Positions 1 through 6,802 are shown, counted from the first letter of the stretch. The stretch: DNA of 8,781 bases from Planctomycetota bacterium (GCA_016795255.1 JAEUIB010000227.1:1-8781); one strand, 5' to 3'. Notes: generated by a model from the letters alone, not told the origin. A program made the numbers and translations.

Positions 1-752
1 CAGAACCACGTCGAGCCGATCACGCACAGGCGCAGCGTCTTGTCCGCCCGCAACGCGGCCCAACCCTCGGCCACGCTGCGTGCCAGGCTCCCGGACGCCC
101 GCGCCGGCTCGGTCTTCGGGATCGCGAGGCTGGACGCGAGCCCGACTCCGGCGAGCGCGAGCAACACGACGCCACCGAGCGCGGCGCCGCCGAACGCCTC
201 GAACAGGATCGGTCCGAGCGCCGTCCCGCCGATGATCGCGAGGAACGTCCACAGCTCGAGCGCGCCGTTCGCTTCCGACAGGCGCTCGTGCGGCACGAGC
301 TCGGGCAGGATGCCGTACTTCGCCGGCGCGAGCAGCGCGCTGATGCAACCCATCGCCGCGAGTACGGCGATCAACAGCCCGTACGACGGCGGCGTGAACG
401 ACAACGCCCACGCGCCGACCGCCAGCACGACGCACTCGGCGAACTTCAAGCCGACGATCCAGCCGCGCTTGCCGACGCGGTCGGCGATCGCGCCCCCCGG
501 CAGCGAGAAGACGACCAGCGGGATCAGCAGCGCGGCGGTCGCGACGAACGCCTGATGTTCCTTGGCCGCCGCGAACTCGTCGGCCCCCGTGATCCGGGAC
601 CGCAGCAACTGCTCGCCAACCACGAGGACGAGCAGCTTCCACGCGTTGTCGTTGAACGCGGTCAGCGCCTGGGCCGCGAGCAGCGGCCACAGGCGGACGG
701 AACGGGCGGGGCGTGCTGCTGCGTCGTCGCTCACGGCGCGGAAGTAGAGCAT
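1..752 (-). CDS. MFS transporter, LplT/Aas-like (N-terminal part, truncated by window edge)
   Basis: An open minus-strand frame runs from ATG at 752 to the window edge, giving 250 residues with no stop. Hydrophobic segments lie near residues 21-46, 69-90, 100-118, 123-142, 166-185 and 189-210, with a seventh starting at 239. Residues 86-97 read GGAIADRVGKRG, which matches the MFS motif A loop between helices 2 and 3. AFNDNAWK (32-39) and PAKYGILPELV (143-153), followed by ANGALELWTF, are hallmarks of the lysophospholipid transporter LplT and of the transporter half of Aas acyltransferase fusions. The expected role is flipping lysophospholipid or a related lipid across the inner membrane, but substrate is inferred from family resemblance only. 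The C-terminal half lies outside the window, so a fused acyltransferase or acyl-ACP synthetase cannot be excluded. Neither ATG 752 nor in-frame GTG 734 has a clear Shine-Dalgarno sequence. Confidence 0.85.
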   Translation of the reverse strand, partial: MLYFRAVSDDAAARPARSVRLWPLLAAQALTAFNDNAWKLLVLVVGEQLLRSRITGADEFAAAKEHQAFVATAALLIPLVVFSLPGGAIADRVGKRGWIVGLKFAECVVLAVGAWALSFTPPSYGLLIAVLAAMGCISALLAPAKYGILPELVPHERLSEANGALELWTFLAIIGGTALGPILFEAFGGAALGGVVLLALAGVGLASSLAIPKTEPARASGSLARSVAEGWAALRADKTLRLCVIGSTWF

Positions 753-805
753 TCGGGCCGGTCGATTGCGACGAGCGGTCCGCGAAGCGATGCGACATGC
801 AATGC

Positions 806-841
806 GACGGCCCCCGCGCGATCGCTCGCGCGGGGGCCGTC
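806..841 (-). terminator. 16-bp perfect GC hairpin, probable terminator of the FG-GAP gene
   Basis: Arms 806-821 and 826-841 pair perfectly over 16 bp around a TCGC loop; the core arm is acggcccccgcgcg. It lies 52 bp past the stop of the FG-GAP gene and 54 bp ahead of the MFS start. No T-run follows on either strand, so it is not a textbook intrinsic terminator. Its stem closely resembles the terminator behind the radical SAM gene at 6835-6872, which supports a termination role. Confidence 0.6.
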
Positions 842-844
842 ACC

Positions 845-869
845 GTCACGCGGTCTTGCACCGCGTGAC
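845..869 (-). terminator. Secondary 10-bp hairpin just after the FG-GAP stop
   Basis: Arms 845-854 (gtcacgcggt) and 860-869 (accgcgtgac) are perfectly complementary around a 5-nt loop. The hairpin sits 23 bp after the FG-GAP stop codon and immediately before the larger hairpin. It may be part of a two-stem termination or 3'-end protection structure. There is no T-tract. Confidence 0.4.
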
Positions 870-892
870 CGTCGGACTCCGAGATCCTCGGA

Positions 893-2647
893 TCAGGGCT
901 GGAAGTCCAAACGCACGCAATCGCTCATCTCGTAGCCGGCGCCGTTCGGCGTCACGAACTGCGTGTAGAGCGAGAACGCGCCGAACCCACCGGGCACCGG
1001 CAGGTCGAGCGTCCCGGTCGCCGACGTCGGCAGCGACAGCGTCAGCGCGATCGGGAACGCCGCCAGCGTGCCGCCGGTCTGCGGCAGCGCGATCGGCGAC
1101 GAGCTCAGCGACGCGAACAGGACCGCGACCGAGTTCGGCTGGACGCGCGACAGCGACAGCGTCGACGTCTGGCCGGTGCCGAGGCCCGTGCCGCAGCACG
1201 TCAGCGTCGCGTCACCCGGGCCTTGGAAGCCCACGCTCTGCTGGCAGATGTCACCGCCGTCGTTGACCCAGACGAACGTGCCGTTGCAGCGACCGAGGAT
1301 GAAGTCCAAGTCGCCGTCGACGTCGATGTCGAGCGCCATGACGTTGTAGCCACCCGTGAGGTCGTTCGACTTCAGGCCGACCGCGCCGAGCCAGCCGGCG
1401 TTCGACGCGCTCTCACGCTCTTCCTTCAGCGTGATCTGCGCACCGACCGCTCCGCCCGGATTGTGATAGACGTGCGTCCGACGCGAGCAGCCGCCGATGT
1501 CGACGTCCACGTCCGTCTGGATGACGTCGCGCCAGCCGTCGCCGTTGAAGTCCTCGAGGATCATCTGGTTGCCGAAGCCGTCGTCGCCACCGGCGAGGAA
1601 CTGGTACTGCTTCGACGGACCCCAGATCACGCGACCGAGCGCGTCGACGCCCGTGTTGTACGTGTAGTTGTCCGAACCATCGTCGCCCATCGCGAGGTCG
1701 ATGCGACCGTCATTGTTGAGGTCGCCGACGCCCACGTGGTACGCGGCGCCCGACGGCGGGGTCTGCATCAGGTTGAAGTGACCGACGTTGTTCGGGTTGT
1801 TGTAGATGACCGTCGTCGAACCGTTCTGGCTGCGGACGATGTCGTTCGCGCCGTCGAGGTTCAGGTCGACGATGTGGCCCGCGGTGCCGAACGCGCTCGA
1901 CGTCTGCTGGGGCGTCATGCGCGACGAGGTCTCGTCGGTGAAGAACCCGTTGCCGTCGTTGACGAGCAGGCGGTCACCGAGGTCCTGGTTGGCCGGTTCG
2001 CCGTTGTCGTAGTCGACGAGGTAGAGGTCCGGCCAGCCGTCGCCGGTCAGGTCGCCCGCGGCGATGCCGCACGCGTTGGCGCCGGTCGGCGTCGCGCCGA
2101 CGAACAGCTGCGGGATGCGGCCGTTCTCGAACTTCATGCCGAGCCAGTTGCCGTTCACGTCGTTGCCGAGGTTCCGGTAGACGCGCGGATGGTTGATGTG
2201 CTTCGGATCGCCGAAGCTGATGACGATGGTCGTCACGAAGTCGAGCCAACCGTCGCCGTCGACGTCGACCACGACGACGTCGCGATCGTTCGTCGGCGTC
2301 AGGAACCCGTTGTCCCCGGGGACGTCCGTCGCCGACGCGAACTCGGCCGTCTTGTTGGTGAGGACGCCGTTGTAGTTCATGAGCAGGATGTTCGTGCGCT
2401 TGCCGGGGGACGTGTTCGGCTGCTTGCGCACGGCGACGACGTCCGGATACCCGTTCTTGTCGAGGTCACCGATGCCGAAGTCGACTTCGTCGTTGTTGCT
2501 CGACACCTGCGTCGGCGCGATGTTCATGCGCGACGCGGTCTGGTTGCTGAACGACACCCACTGATTGTTGAACTGCGCGTGCGCGGACTCGGCCATGAGG
2601 GCCGCCGCGATCGTGATCACGGACACGACACCAGTACGGAATTGCAT
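893..2647 (-). CDS. Secreted FG-GAP/VCBS repeat protein, predicted seven-bladed beta-propeller
   Basis: This 584-aa protein starts at ATG 2647, chosen over an in-frame ATG at 2689 because AAGGAG lies 6 nt upstream and a signal peptide begins at once. Residues 1-24 form the signal (hydrophobic VVSVITIAAALMA, cleavage after AHA, mature protein from QFNN). Seven calcium-binding-type Dx[D/N]xxGxxD loops start near residues 61 (DLDKNGYPD), 128 (DVDGDGWLD), 199 (DLTGDGWPD), 261, 309, 366 and 440, spaced 48-74 residues. That count fits a seven-bladed FG-GAP/integrin-alpha-like propeller. Residues about 470-584 form a separate beta-rich tail with a CC pair (484-485), GPG and QF..P...GYEMSD patterns, resembling tails on many Planctomycetota extracellular proteins. 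It is probably a cell-surface or released adhesive protein. No catalytic motif is visible, and partner and ligand are unknown. Transcription appears independent of the SGNH gene upstream. Confidence 0.9.
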   Translation of the reverse strand: MQFRTGVVSVITIAAALMAESAHAQFNNQWVSFSNQTASRMNIAPTQVSSNNDEVDFGIGDLDKNGYPDVVAVRKQPNTSPGKRTNILLMNYNGVLTNKTAEFASATDVPGDNGFLTPTNDRDVVVVDVDGDGWLDFVTTIVISFGDPKHINHPRVYRNLGNDVNGNWLGMKFENGRIPQLFVGATPTGANACGIAAGDLTGDGWPDLYLVDYDNGEPANQDLGDRLLVNDGNGFFTDETSSRMTPQQTSSAFGTAGHIVDLNLDGANDIVRSQNGSTTVIYNNPNNVGHFNLMQTPPSGAAYHVGVGDLNNDGRIDLAMGDDGSDNYTYNTGVDALGRVIWGPSKQYQFLAGGDDGFGNQMILEDFNGDGWRDVIQTDVDVDIGGCSRRTHVYHNPGGAVGAQITLKEERESASNAGWLGAVGLKSNDLTGGYNVMALDIDVDGDLDFILGRCNGTFVWVNDGGDICQQSVGFQGPGDATLTCCGTGLGTGQTSTLSLSRVQPNSVAVLFASLSSSPIALPQTGGTLAAFPIALTLSLPTSATGTLDLPVPGGFGAFSLYTQFVTPNGAGYEMSDCVRLDFQP

Positions 2648-2653
2648 TCCGGA
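2648..2653 (-). promoter_or_regulatory. Spacer defining the FG-GAP start; AAGGAG Shine-Dalgarno at 2654-2659
   Basis: On the minus strand the sequence before ATG 2647 reads AAGGAGTCCGGA. This is a near-ideal Shine-Dalgarno site with a 6-nt spacer and the clearest ribosome-binding site in the window. It fixes the start at 2647, in agreement with the signal peptide. Confidence 0.8.
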
Positions 2654-2668
2654 CTCCTTCGAAGTGGA

Positions 2669-2727
2669 GAGAGAGGGACGAGCGAACACGGATCGACGCG
2701 GTCGAGGCCGTCGAGAGAGGGATGAGC
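2669..2727 (-). repeat. Two copies of a 15-bp GCTC[G/A]TCCCTCTCTC direct repeat in the FG-GAP leader
   Basis: On the minus strand, GCTCATCCCTCTCTC (2727-2713) and GCTCGTCCCTCTCTC (2683-2669) differ at one base and start 44 bp apart. Both lie in the predicted 5' leader of the FG-GAP mRNA, upstream of the Shine-Dalgarno site. The pyrimidine tract is complementary to GA-rich Shine-Dalgarno-like sequence, so a translational role is possible. A simple-sequence duplication is equally possible. Confidence 0.4.
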
Positions 2728-2807
2728 TGGATCGCGTCGGTGACGGCCGAGTCGTTGAACGCCCCGTGACACCGCATGGGGCCGCGAACTCGAACCGGCG
2801 AGCACCA

Positions 2808-2835
2808 TAGGTAACCGAAGCAGCGGAAATGGCAA
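2808..2835 (-). promoter_or_regulatory. Weak candidate promoter for the FG-GAP gene
   Basis: On the minus strand TTGCCA (2835-2830) is followed after 16 bp by TACCTA (2813-2808), with TATGGT overlapping just downstream. The -10 match is poor. It is reported because the layout (TTGCC[G/A], 16 bp, TA) equals that of the better promoters before the PilZ and radical SAM genes, and because this is the most AT-rich patch of the intergenic region. It would give a leader of about 150 nt. Confidence 0.3.
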
Positions 2836-2887
2836 CGCTCGCGATCCACGAGATCGGCGGATCCCGGGGGGGCTCGGTCGGGCGGGG

Positions 2888-3964
2888 TCAGGGTCGCCTC
2901 GGCGGCCGCGGCGGCCCCAGCTTCAACCAGTCGGCCTCGACGAGGCGCGTGTAGATGCGGCGCGCGACGTCCTCGTGGCCGCGAGCGTTCGGATGCAGCG
3001 GATCGCCGCCCCGCAGCTCCAACGAGCGCAGATTCTTCGCGCCGATCTCGCGCCATTCCGTCAGCAAGTCGATCCTCGGCGCGCCCTCGGCGGCGAGCAC
3101 GGTCGCGACGTCGTCGTGGATTTGGCGCGCGCTCGCGTCGTAGGCGTCGAACTCCCACGCCAGCAGCGGGAAGACGACCGTCAGGACCGGCACGCCGCGA
3201 TCGCGAGCCGCACGCACGAGGTCGCGCAGCGCGCCGTACGCGCTGTCGTGATCGACGCCCTGCGGCCGCCCGGTCTCGTCTCCGAGTCCTTTGCCCGCCG
3301 TCGCGGCGACGAACAGGCGGAGCAGCGACGACCGCTCGAGCCACAGCGGATCGAATCCGCCGATCTCGCGATCGGGGCAGAAGAACCGCATGCGATCGCC
3401 GTCCTTGAACACGATCGGCGTCACGAGGACGTCGTTCGGGCAGTACGCGAGGACGATCGCGTCCGGCTCGAGGTCGAAGCCGCGGCGCTCGAGGAACGCG
3501 AGCTCTTGCGCGGTGTTGTAGCCGGCGACGCCACTGTTCAGGACCTCGACCGGAACGTCCGGGTGATACGTCGTCAGGATCTTCTCGAGCACGGCGGAGA
3601 ACGTCTGCTCGGCTCCGACGCCGATGCCGTACGCGACCGAATCGCCGACCACGAGGACGCGCTTCGCTCCGGCGGGCTTCGCGAGGGTCCGATTCGGTCC
3701 GCGCATGCCGAGGTTCGAGATCTCGGGCGTGGCGTTCGGCACGATCTCGTAGCCGACGCCGTCGACCAGCCGGTAGAAGTCCTGCGTCATCCACGGCACG
3801 GCGTTCGATCGCGCGATCGCGGTACGGACGAGCGGGGTGTAGCGCGTCAACGCCTCGCACGCGAGCAGCGACACGAAGGTCGCGCCCGCGACCAGACCGG
3901 CGCGTGCGAGGATCGTTCCGAACGCCAAGACGAGGACTCCGAGCCCGGAACGAGTGTGCCTCAC
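2888..3964 (-). CDS. Membrane-anchored SGNH/GDSL-type hydrolase (putative esterase/deacylase)
   Basis: About 358 aa, read from GTG 3964. Residues 8-37 are a hydrophobic N-terminal segment, likely an uncleaved signal anchor placing the enzyme outside the membrane. The SGNH blocks are present in order: KRVLVVGDSVAYGIG with Ser109 (block I), NSGVAGYN with Gly145/148 (block II), LAYCPND with Asn177 (block III) and DPLHPN with Asp321 and His324 (block V). The expected catalytic residues are therefore Ser109, Asp321 and His324, with oxyanion support from Gly and Asn177. Such proteins usually remove acyl or acetyl groups from glycans, peptidoglycan or lipids; the substrate here is unknown. The start is uncertain: the frame stays open far upstream because of high GC, GTG 3994 is an alternative, and neither has a good Shine-Dalgarno site. 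It is divergent from the glycoside hydrolase gene, suggesting a shared glycan substrate. The C-terminus is proline/arginine-rich (PPRPPRRP). Confidence 0.87.
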   Translation of the reverse strand: MRHTRSGLGVLVLAFGTILARAGLVAGATFVSLLACEALTRYTPLVRTAIARSNAVPWMTQDFYRLVDGVGYEIVPNATPEISNLGMRGPNRTLAKPAGAKRVLVVGDSVAYGIGVGAEQTFSAVLEKILTTYHPDVPVEVLNSGVAGYNTAQELAFLERRGFDLEPDAIVLAYCPNDVLVTPIVFKDGDRMRFFCPDREIGGFDPLWLERSSLLRLFVAATAGKGLGDETGRPQGVDHDSAYGALRDLVRAARDRGVPVLTVVFPLLAWEFDAYDASARQIHDDVATVLAAEGAPRIDLLTEWREIGAKNLRSLELRGGDPLHPNARGHEDVARRIYTRLVEADWLKLGPPRPPRRP

Positions 3965-4020
3965 GAAGCCGCATCCGGGCAACGACCGGTTCACGGAAAG
4001 GTGACTCGCGACGGTCGGCC

Positions 4021-4068
4021 ACCCGGGCCACCACCCGGGCCGGCGCCCGGGCCGGCGCCCGGATCGGA
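4021..4068. repeat. Four tandem 12-bp GC repeats in the divergent intergenic region
   Basis: Units are acccgggccacc (4021-4032), acccgggccggc (4033-4044), gcccgggccggc (4045-4056) and gcccggatcgga (4057-4068). CCCGG recurs at 4022, 4034, 4046 and 4058, exactly every 12 bp, and each of the first three units holds the palindrome CCCGGG. The array fills much of the 129-bp gap between the divergent SGNH and glycoside hydrolase starts, so it could be a cluster of protein-binding sites or simply a slippage-prone GC microrepeat. Confidence 0.75.
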
Positions 4069-4078
4069 GATCGTCCGC

Positions 4079-4093
4079 TATCGTCCCGGGCTC
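4079..4093 (+). promoter_or_regulatory. Weak -10-like box directly before the glycoside hydrolase start
   Basis: TATCGT at 4079-4084 ends 9 bp before ATG 4094. No Shine-Dalgarno sequence lies in the usual window before this ATG. If the box is used, the transcript would begin at or within a few bases of the ATG, giving a leaderless or near-leaderless mRNA. No matching -35 element is visible. Confidence 0.22.
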
Positions 4094-6268
4094 ATGACCT
4101 CCCCCGACGCAAAGCCGCACCCGCGCGTACTCCGGACGATCGGCAGCCTCGGCGCCGCGGGCTTGATCGATGCCATGGCCGGGAGGGACGTCGCCCGTGA
4201 TCCGCTGATCGACCGGCTCGCGGCCGCGCGGGACGCGGGGTTCGACGCGGTCGAGGACTACGTCGCGTTCGCGCTGTTCGAGCCGGAAGCCGGGCGGTTC
4301 GACGACGAGCTCGTCGCGCTGCATCGCGAAGCCGCGGATCGCGCGGGTCTGAAGTACGTCGTCTATCCGTGGCTGCACGCGCTGCCCCGCTGGCTGCGCG
4401 CATCCCGGCGGTTCGATCCGTTCCAGTGTCTCGAGCACGATGCGCCGATCGAAGCGCCGTCGCCGTTCGCGCCGTCGACCTGGGAGTGGTTCGAGCGCTT
4501 CTACGCGCAGCTCGCGCGAGCGGCCGGCGACGTCGACGGCGTGACGATCGCCGTGCCGTGCGACTACGGAGAGGTCGCGTTCCCGACCGGCGTCGCGAAC
4601 TGGATCTTCGCGGCGACGCAAGGTCCGCACGCGCCGCACGAGGGCCATTGGTGCGGCGACCCGTTCGCGCGCGAGGCGTGGCGGCGCAGCGAGTTCGCGG
4701 CGATGGACGTGCCGACGGCGCGCGGTCGCTTCCTGCGCCACGCGATGACCGGCTTCGTCGATCGCTTGCTGTCGCTGGCCCGCTCGCACTTCCCGCGCGC
4801 GCGACTCGCGTTCAAGTGCGGGCTCGCCGGCGAGAAGGCGTGCTTCGGCAACGACCTCACGGCGCTCGGTCGCGTCGCGGCACGCCACGGCGCGGACCTG
4901 TGGTCGACGCACGGCACGCTGCCGGTCTACTTCCACAAGCGCATCCAGACCATCTGCCGGACGCTCGGCGTCCCGTACATGACCGAAGGAGTCGTCGAGC
5001 GCTCGCAGGCGATGGTCGTGGAGCGTCTGTTCGAGGATGCGGCCGACGGCGCGCGCGGCTTCTTCGAGTTCGAAGCGACGTGGTCGCAGTATCGCCCCGT
5101 GTTCGATCTCGGTCTGTCGTTCGTCCGCGGCGAGGACCCGTTCGTCGACGTCGCGCTGCTGTTCCACTCGTCGCAGCACGAGCGCGAGCCGGGCCAATCG
5201 GCGCCACCGACGCTGTACGCGCTCAGCGAGCCGCTGCGCGACTTCCTCGACTACGCGATCGTCGACGAAGACCTGCTGCACGAACCGTCGGCTCTGTCGG
5301 CGATCCGCATGCTCTGCATCGCCGACGGCGGACGCTTGCGGCGGAGCTCCGTCGATCGGATCCGGGAGTTCGTGCGCGCCGGCGGCATCGTCGTCACGCC
5401 CGCGCGCGACGTGTTCGATGCGTTGGTCGACACGCCGCTGCCGGCGTGGCCGAGCGCGCGCGAGTTCGTCCGCTTCGCGGGTCCGGGCGGCTTCGACGCA
5501 CGCGAGCTGCACGTCGGCGACGGCGATGCGTGGCACCGCTTCGGTCGCTGGCACGGACTCGAACGCGCAGCCGCGTTCTTCGCGGACGCGGCGCAGGACG
5601 AGCCCGCACGCTGGACCAGCGGACACGCGGGGCTGCGCGTGAGCCGCGCGCAGTCCGTCACGATCGAGTTGTTCGCGGACGCTCGCGTCGACCCGGCGTC
5701 GTGGCGGATCCACGTCGACGGCGTCGAGAGACCGCAACGGCTGACTGCCGGAGCGCAACGCATCACGCTGACGCTGCCCGCGCTCGACGGCATCTGCGAC
5801 GTCGAGCTGCGCGGTCCGACGTTCACTCCGTCACGGCACGGCGACAGCCCCGACGCGCGCGATCTCGGCGTTCTGGTGCGGCACGTACGGACCTCGAGTG
5901 AAGACGACCGAGCGCCGACGTTCACGCCGCTGCCGCATCTGCGCGCGGACGTCGACATCGGCGTACTCGAGACGCGAGCGTGCGTGCGCGACGGGCTCGG
6001 CGCGGTGCTCGCCGCGCCCGAGCACGACGTCGCCGCGTTGGCCGCGGTGCTCGTCGACGTGCGAGCGGTCGCGAAGCGCTTCACGCGGGGCGCGGCTCTC
6101 GAGCCGTGGCCGCGCGGCGCTCATGACGGCCTGCGGGTCGCGCGCAATGCGTCGGGCTGGTTGCTGCACAACCGGGGTTCGGCCGCCGCGTCGCGGTACG
6201 TCCTCCGGCACGACGAGACGGTGACGAAGGTCGTCGTCGCGCCAGGATCGATCGTCTCGATCAGGTGA
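4094..6268 (+). CDS. GH-A-type glycoside hydrolase, beta-galactosidase-like, family unassigned
   Basis: A 724-aa protein from ATG 4094, the first ATG after the intergenic repeat and the point where protein-like composition begins. Residues about 35-335 look like a TIM barrel of the GH42/GH14-like type: AGFDAVEDYVAF (48-59), GLKYVVYPWLHALPRWL (85-101), then VTIAVPCDYGEVAFPTG (150-166). Glu160 sits at the expected acid/base place after strand 4; Glu298 (PYMTEGV) is a reasonable strand-7 nucleophile, with Glu325/Glu327 as alternatives. Residues about 348-445 resemble the amidotransferase-like trimerisation domain of GH42 enzymes (LRDFLDYAIVDEDLL, then DGGRLRRSSVDRIREFVRAG). A beta-sandwich region follows, including DARDLGVLVRHVRT (587-600), similar to C-terminal segments of some carbohydrate-active enzymes, and a short C-terminal beta domain to 724. 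There is no signal peptide, so it probably acts in the cytoplasm on imported glycosides. Substrate and exact family are not identifiable by eye. Confidence 0.75.
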   Translation: MTSPDAKPHPRVLRTIGSLGAAGLIDAMAGRDVARDPLIDRLAAARDAGFDAVEDYVAFALFEPEAGRFDDELVALHREAADRAGLKYVVYPWLHALPRWLRASRRFDPFQCLEHDAPIEAPSPFAPSTWEWFERFYAQLARAAGDVDGVTIAVPCDYGEVAFPTGVANWIFAATQGPHAPHEGHWCGDPFAREAWRRSEFAAMDVPTARGRFLRHAMTGFVDRLLSLARSHFPRARLAFKCGLAGEKACFGNDLTALGRVAARHGADLWSTHGTLPVYFHKRIQTICRTLGVPYMTEGVVERSQAMVVERLFEDAADGARGFFEFEATWSQYRPVFDLGLSFVRGEDPFVDVALLFHSSQHEREPGQSAPPTLYALSEPLRDFLDYAIVDEDLLHEPSALSAIRMLCIADGGRLRRSSVDRIREFVRAGGIVVTPARDVFDALVDTPLPAWPSAREFVRFAGPGGFDARELHVGDGDAWHRFGRWHGLERAAAFFADAAQDEPARWTSGHAGLRVSRAQSVTIELFADARVDPASWRIHVDGVERPQRLTAGAQRITLTLPALDGICDVELRGPTFTPSRHGDSPDARDLGVLVRHVRTSSEDDRAPTFTPLPHLRADVDIGVLETRACVRDGLGAVLAAPEHDVAALAAVLVDVRAVAKRFTRGAALEPWPRGAHDGLRVARNASGWLLHNRGSAAASRYVLRHDETVTKVVVAPGSIVSIR

Positions 6269-6641
6269 ACGTGATCCCGAAGCGCTCCTGGAACTCGGCG
6301 AAGACCTTCTCCGGTTCCTTGGCGTTGTGGAGGATCACGCGGCGCAGGTGCAGTTCGCAGCCCGGCTCGATCACTTCGAAGCGGATGCCGATGCCGTCGT
6401 TCTCGGTGCGGGCCACGGAGCCGAACGCGCGGATGCGCGGTTCTTCTTCGGTCTCGCCGAGGAGGATGCGGACGGTGACCGGCATGCCCACGGGCAGCCG
6501 GAACGGAGTCCGGACGAACACGCCGTTCGCGGACAGGTTCCACGGCGATGCGCTGCGCATCCACGTGTCGGCGACGCGGATCTCGAGCGGCAGCGTCAGA
6601 TCGACGCGCGTGAACGTTCGACGGTTGGCCTCTTGCGTCAT
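6261..6641 (-). CDS. Stand-alone PilZ-domain protein (putative c-di-GMP receptor)
   Basis: A 126-aa protein starting at ATG 6641 (MTQEANRRTFTRV). This start is preferred over in-frame upstream ATGs because the PilZ fold begins at once and an AAGG lies 9 nt upstream. Both c-di-GMP-binding motifs are intact: R8xxxR12 within RRTFTRV and NLSANG (35-40), matching [D/N]xSxxG. GIGIRF (83-88) is the usual closing strand of the domain. Residues about 100-126 form a charged C-terminal helix. It has no membrane segment or output domain, so it probably acts as a soluble c-di-GMP-responsive adaptor, for example in motility, secretion or exopolysaccharide control; the target is unknown. Its stop overlaps the stop of the convergent glycoside hydrolase gene by 8 bp. 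It has its own candidate promoter about 130 bp upstream. Confidence 0.9.
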   Translation of the reverse strand: MTQEANRRTFTRVDLTLPLEIRVADTWMRSASPWNLSANGVFVRTPFRLPVGMPVTVRILLGETEEEPRIRAFGSVARTENDGIGIRFEVIEPGCELHLRRVILHNAKEPEKVFAEFQERFGITFT

Positions 6642-6774
6642 GACGGCGTGCCTTGGAACGAGACGACTCGACCAGGTTCTTCGGCCTCGATCGCGTCGCA
6701 TCTTGCGGGATTTCTCGGCGGAGGTGGGCCCGAGCGGGGAGGTGCCGTTCGTGCCGAAACACGAAGGCGGCGAC

Positions 6775-6802
6775 TCGATAGGGTCCCCCGAGCGACCGGC
6801 AA
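6775..6802 (-). promoter_or_regulatory. Candidate promoter for the PilZ gene
   Basis: On the minus strand TTGCCG (6802-6797), a 16-bp spacer and TATCGA (6780-6775) form a sigma70-like promoter. Start would fall near 6768, giving a leader of about 127 nt. A 6-bp hairpin (TTCGTG/CACGAA, 6748-6765) would form almost at the 5' end of that transcript. The -35 box and spacer length are the same as in the radical SAM promoter. Confidence 0.45.

Noticed and set aside
879..891. Small ccgag/ctcgg inverted repeat next to the FG-GAP stop
   Set aside because: Five base pairs with a 3-nt loop is expected by chance at this GC content, and the two adjacent hairpins are much stronger.
40..935. Plus-strand open frames at the left edge
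   Set aside because: They are antisense to the MFS transporter, which has transmembrane helices and motif A in the minus-strand frame.
1223..2725. A 500-codon plus-strand open frame opposite the FG-GAP gene
   Set aside because: Its product is a monotonous V/D/R/A/E mix with no domain. It is the antisense of the FG-GAP repeats, which have a signal peptide, a Shine-Dalgarno site and calcium loops.
2842..2874. Possible terminator after the SGNH gene
   Set aside because: Only a 5-bp cgatc/gatcg stem and a G-run are present, with no stable stem or T-tract, so I do not annotate it.
2466..4034. A 522-codon minus-strand frame overlapping the FG-GAP and SGNH genes
   Set aside because: It is a different frame from both motif-bearing genes, is extremely arginine-rich, and spans their intergenic region.
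2975..4093. Upstream extension of the glycoside hydrolase frame over 373 codons
   Set aside because: It is antisense to the SGNH hydrolase, whose catalytic motifs are all on the minus strand, and it crosses the 12-bp repeat as a proline/glycine run.
3965..5758. Upstream extension of the SGNH frame over about 600 codons
   Set aside because: This stretch is antisense to the glycoside hydrolase and is arginine-rich without motifs. The open frame reflects the rarity of stop codons at high GC.
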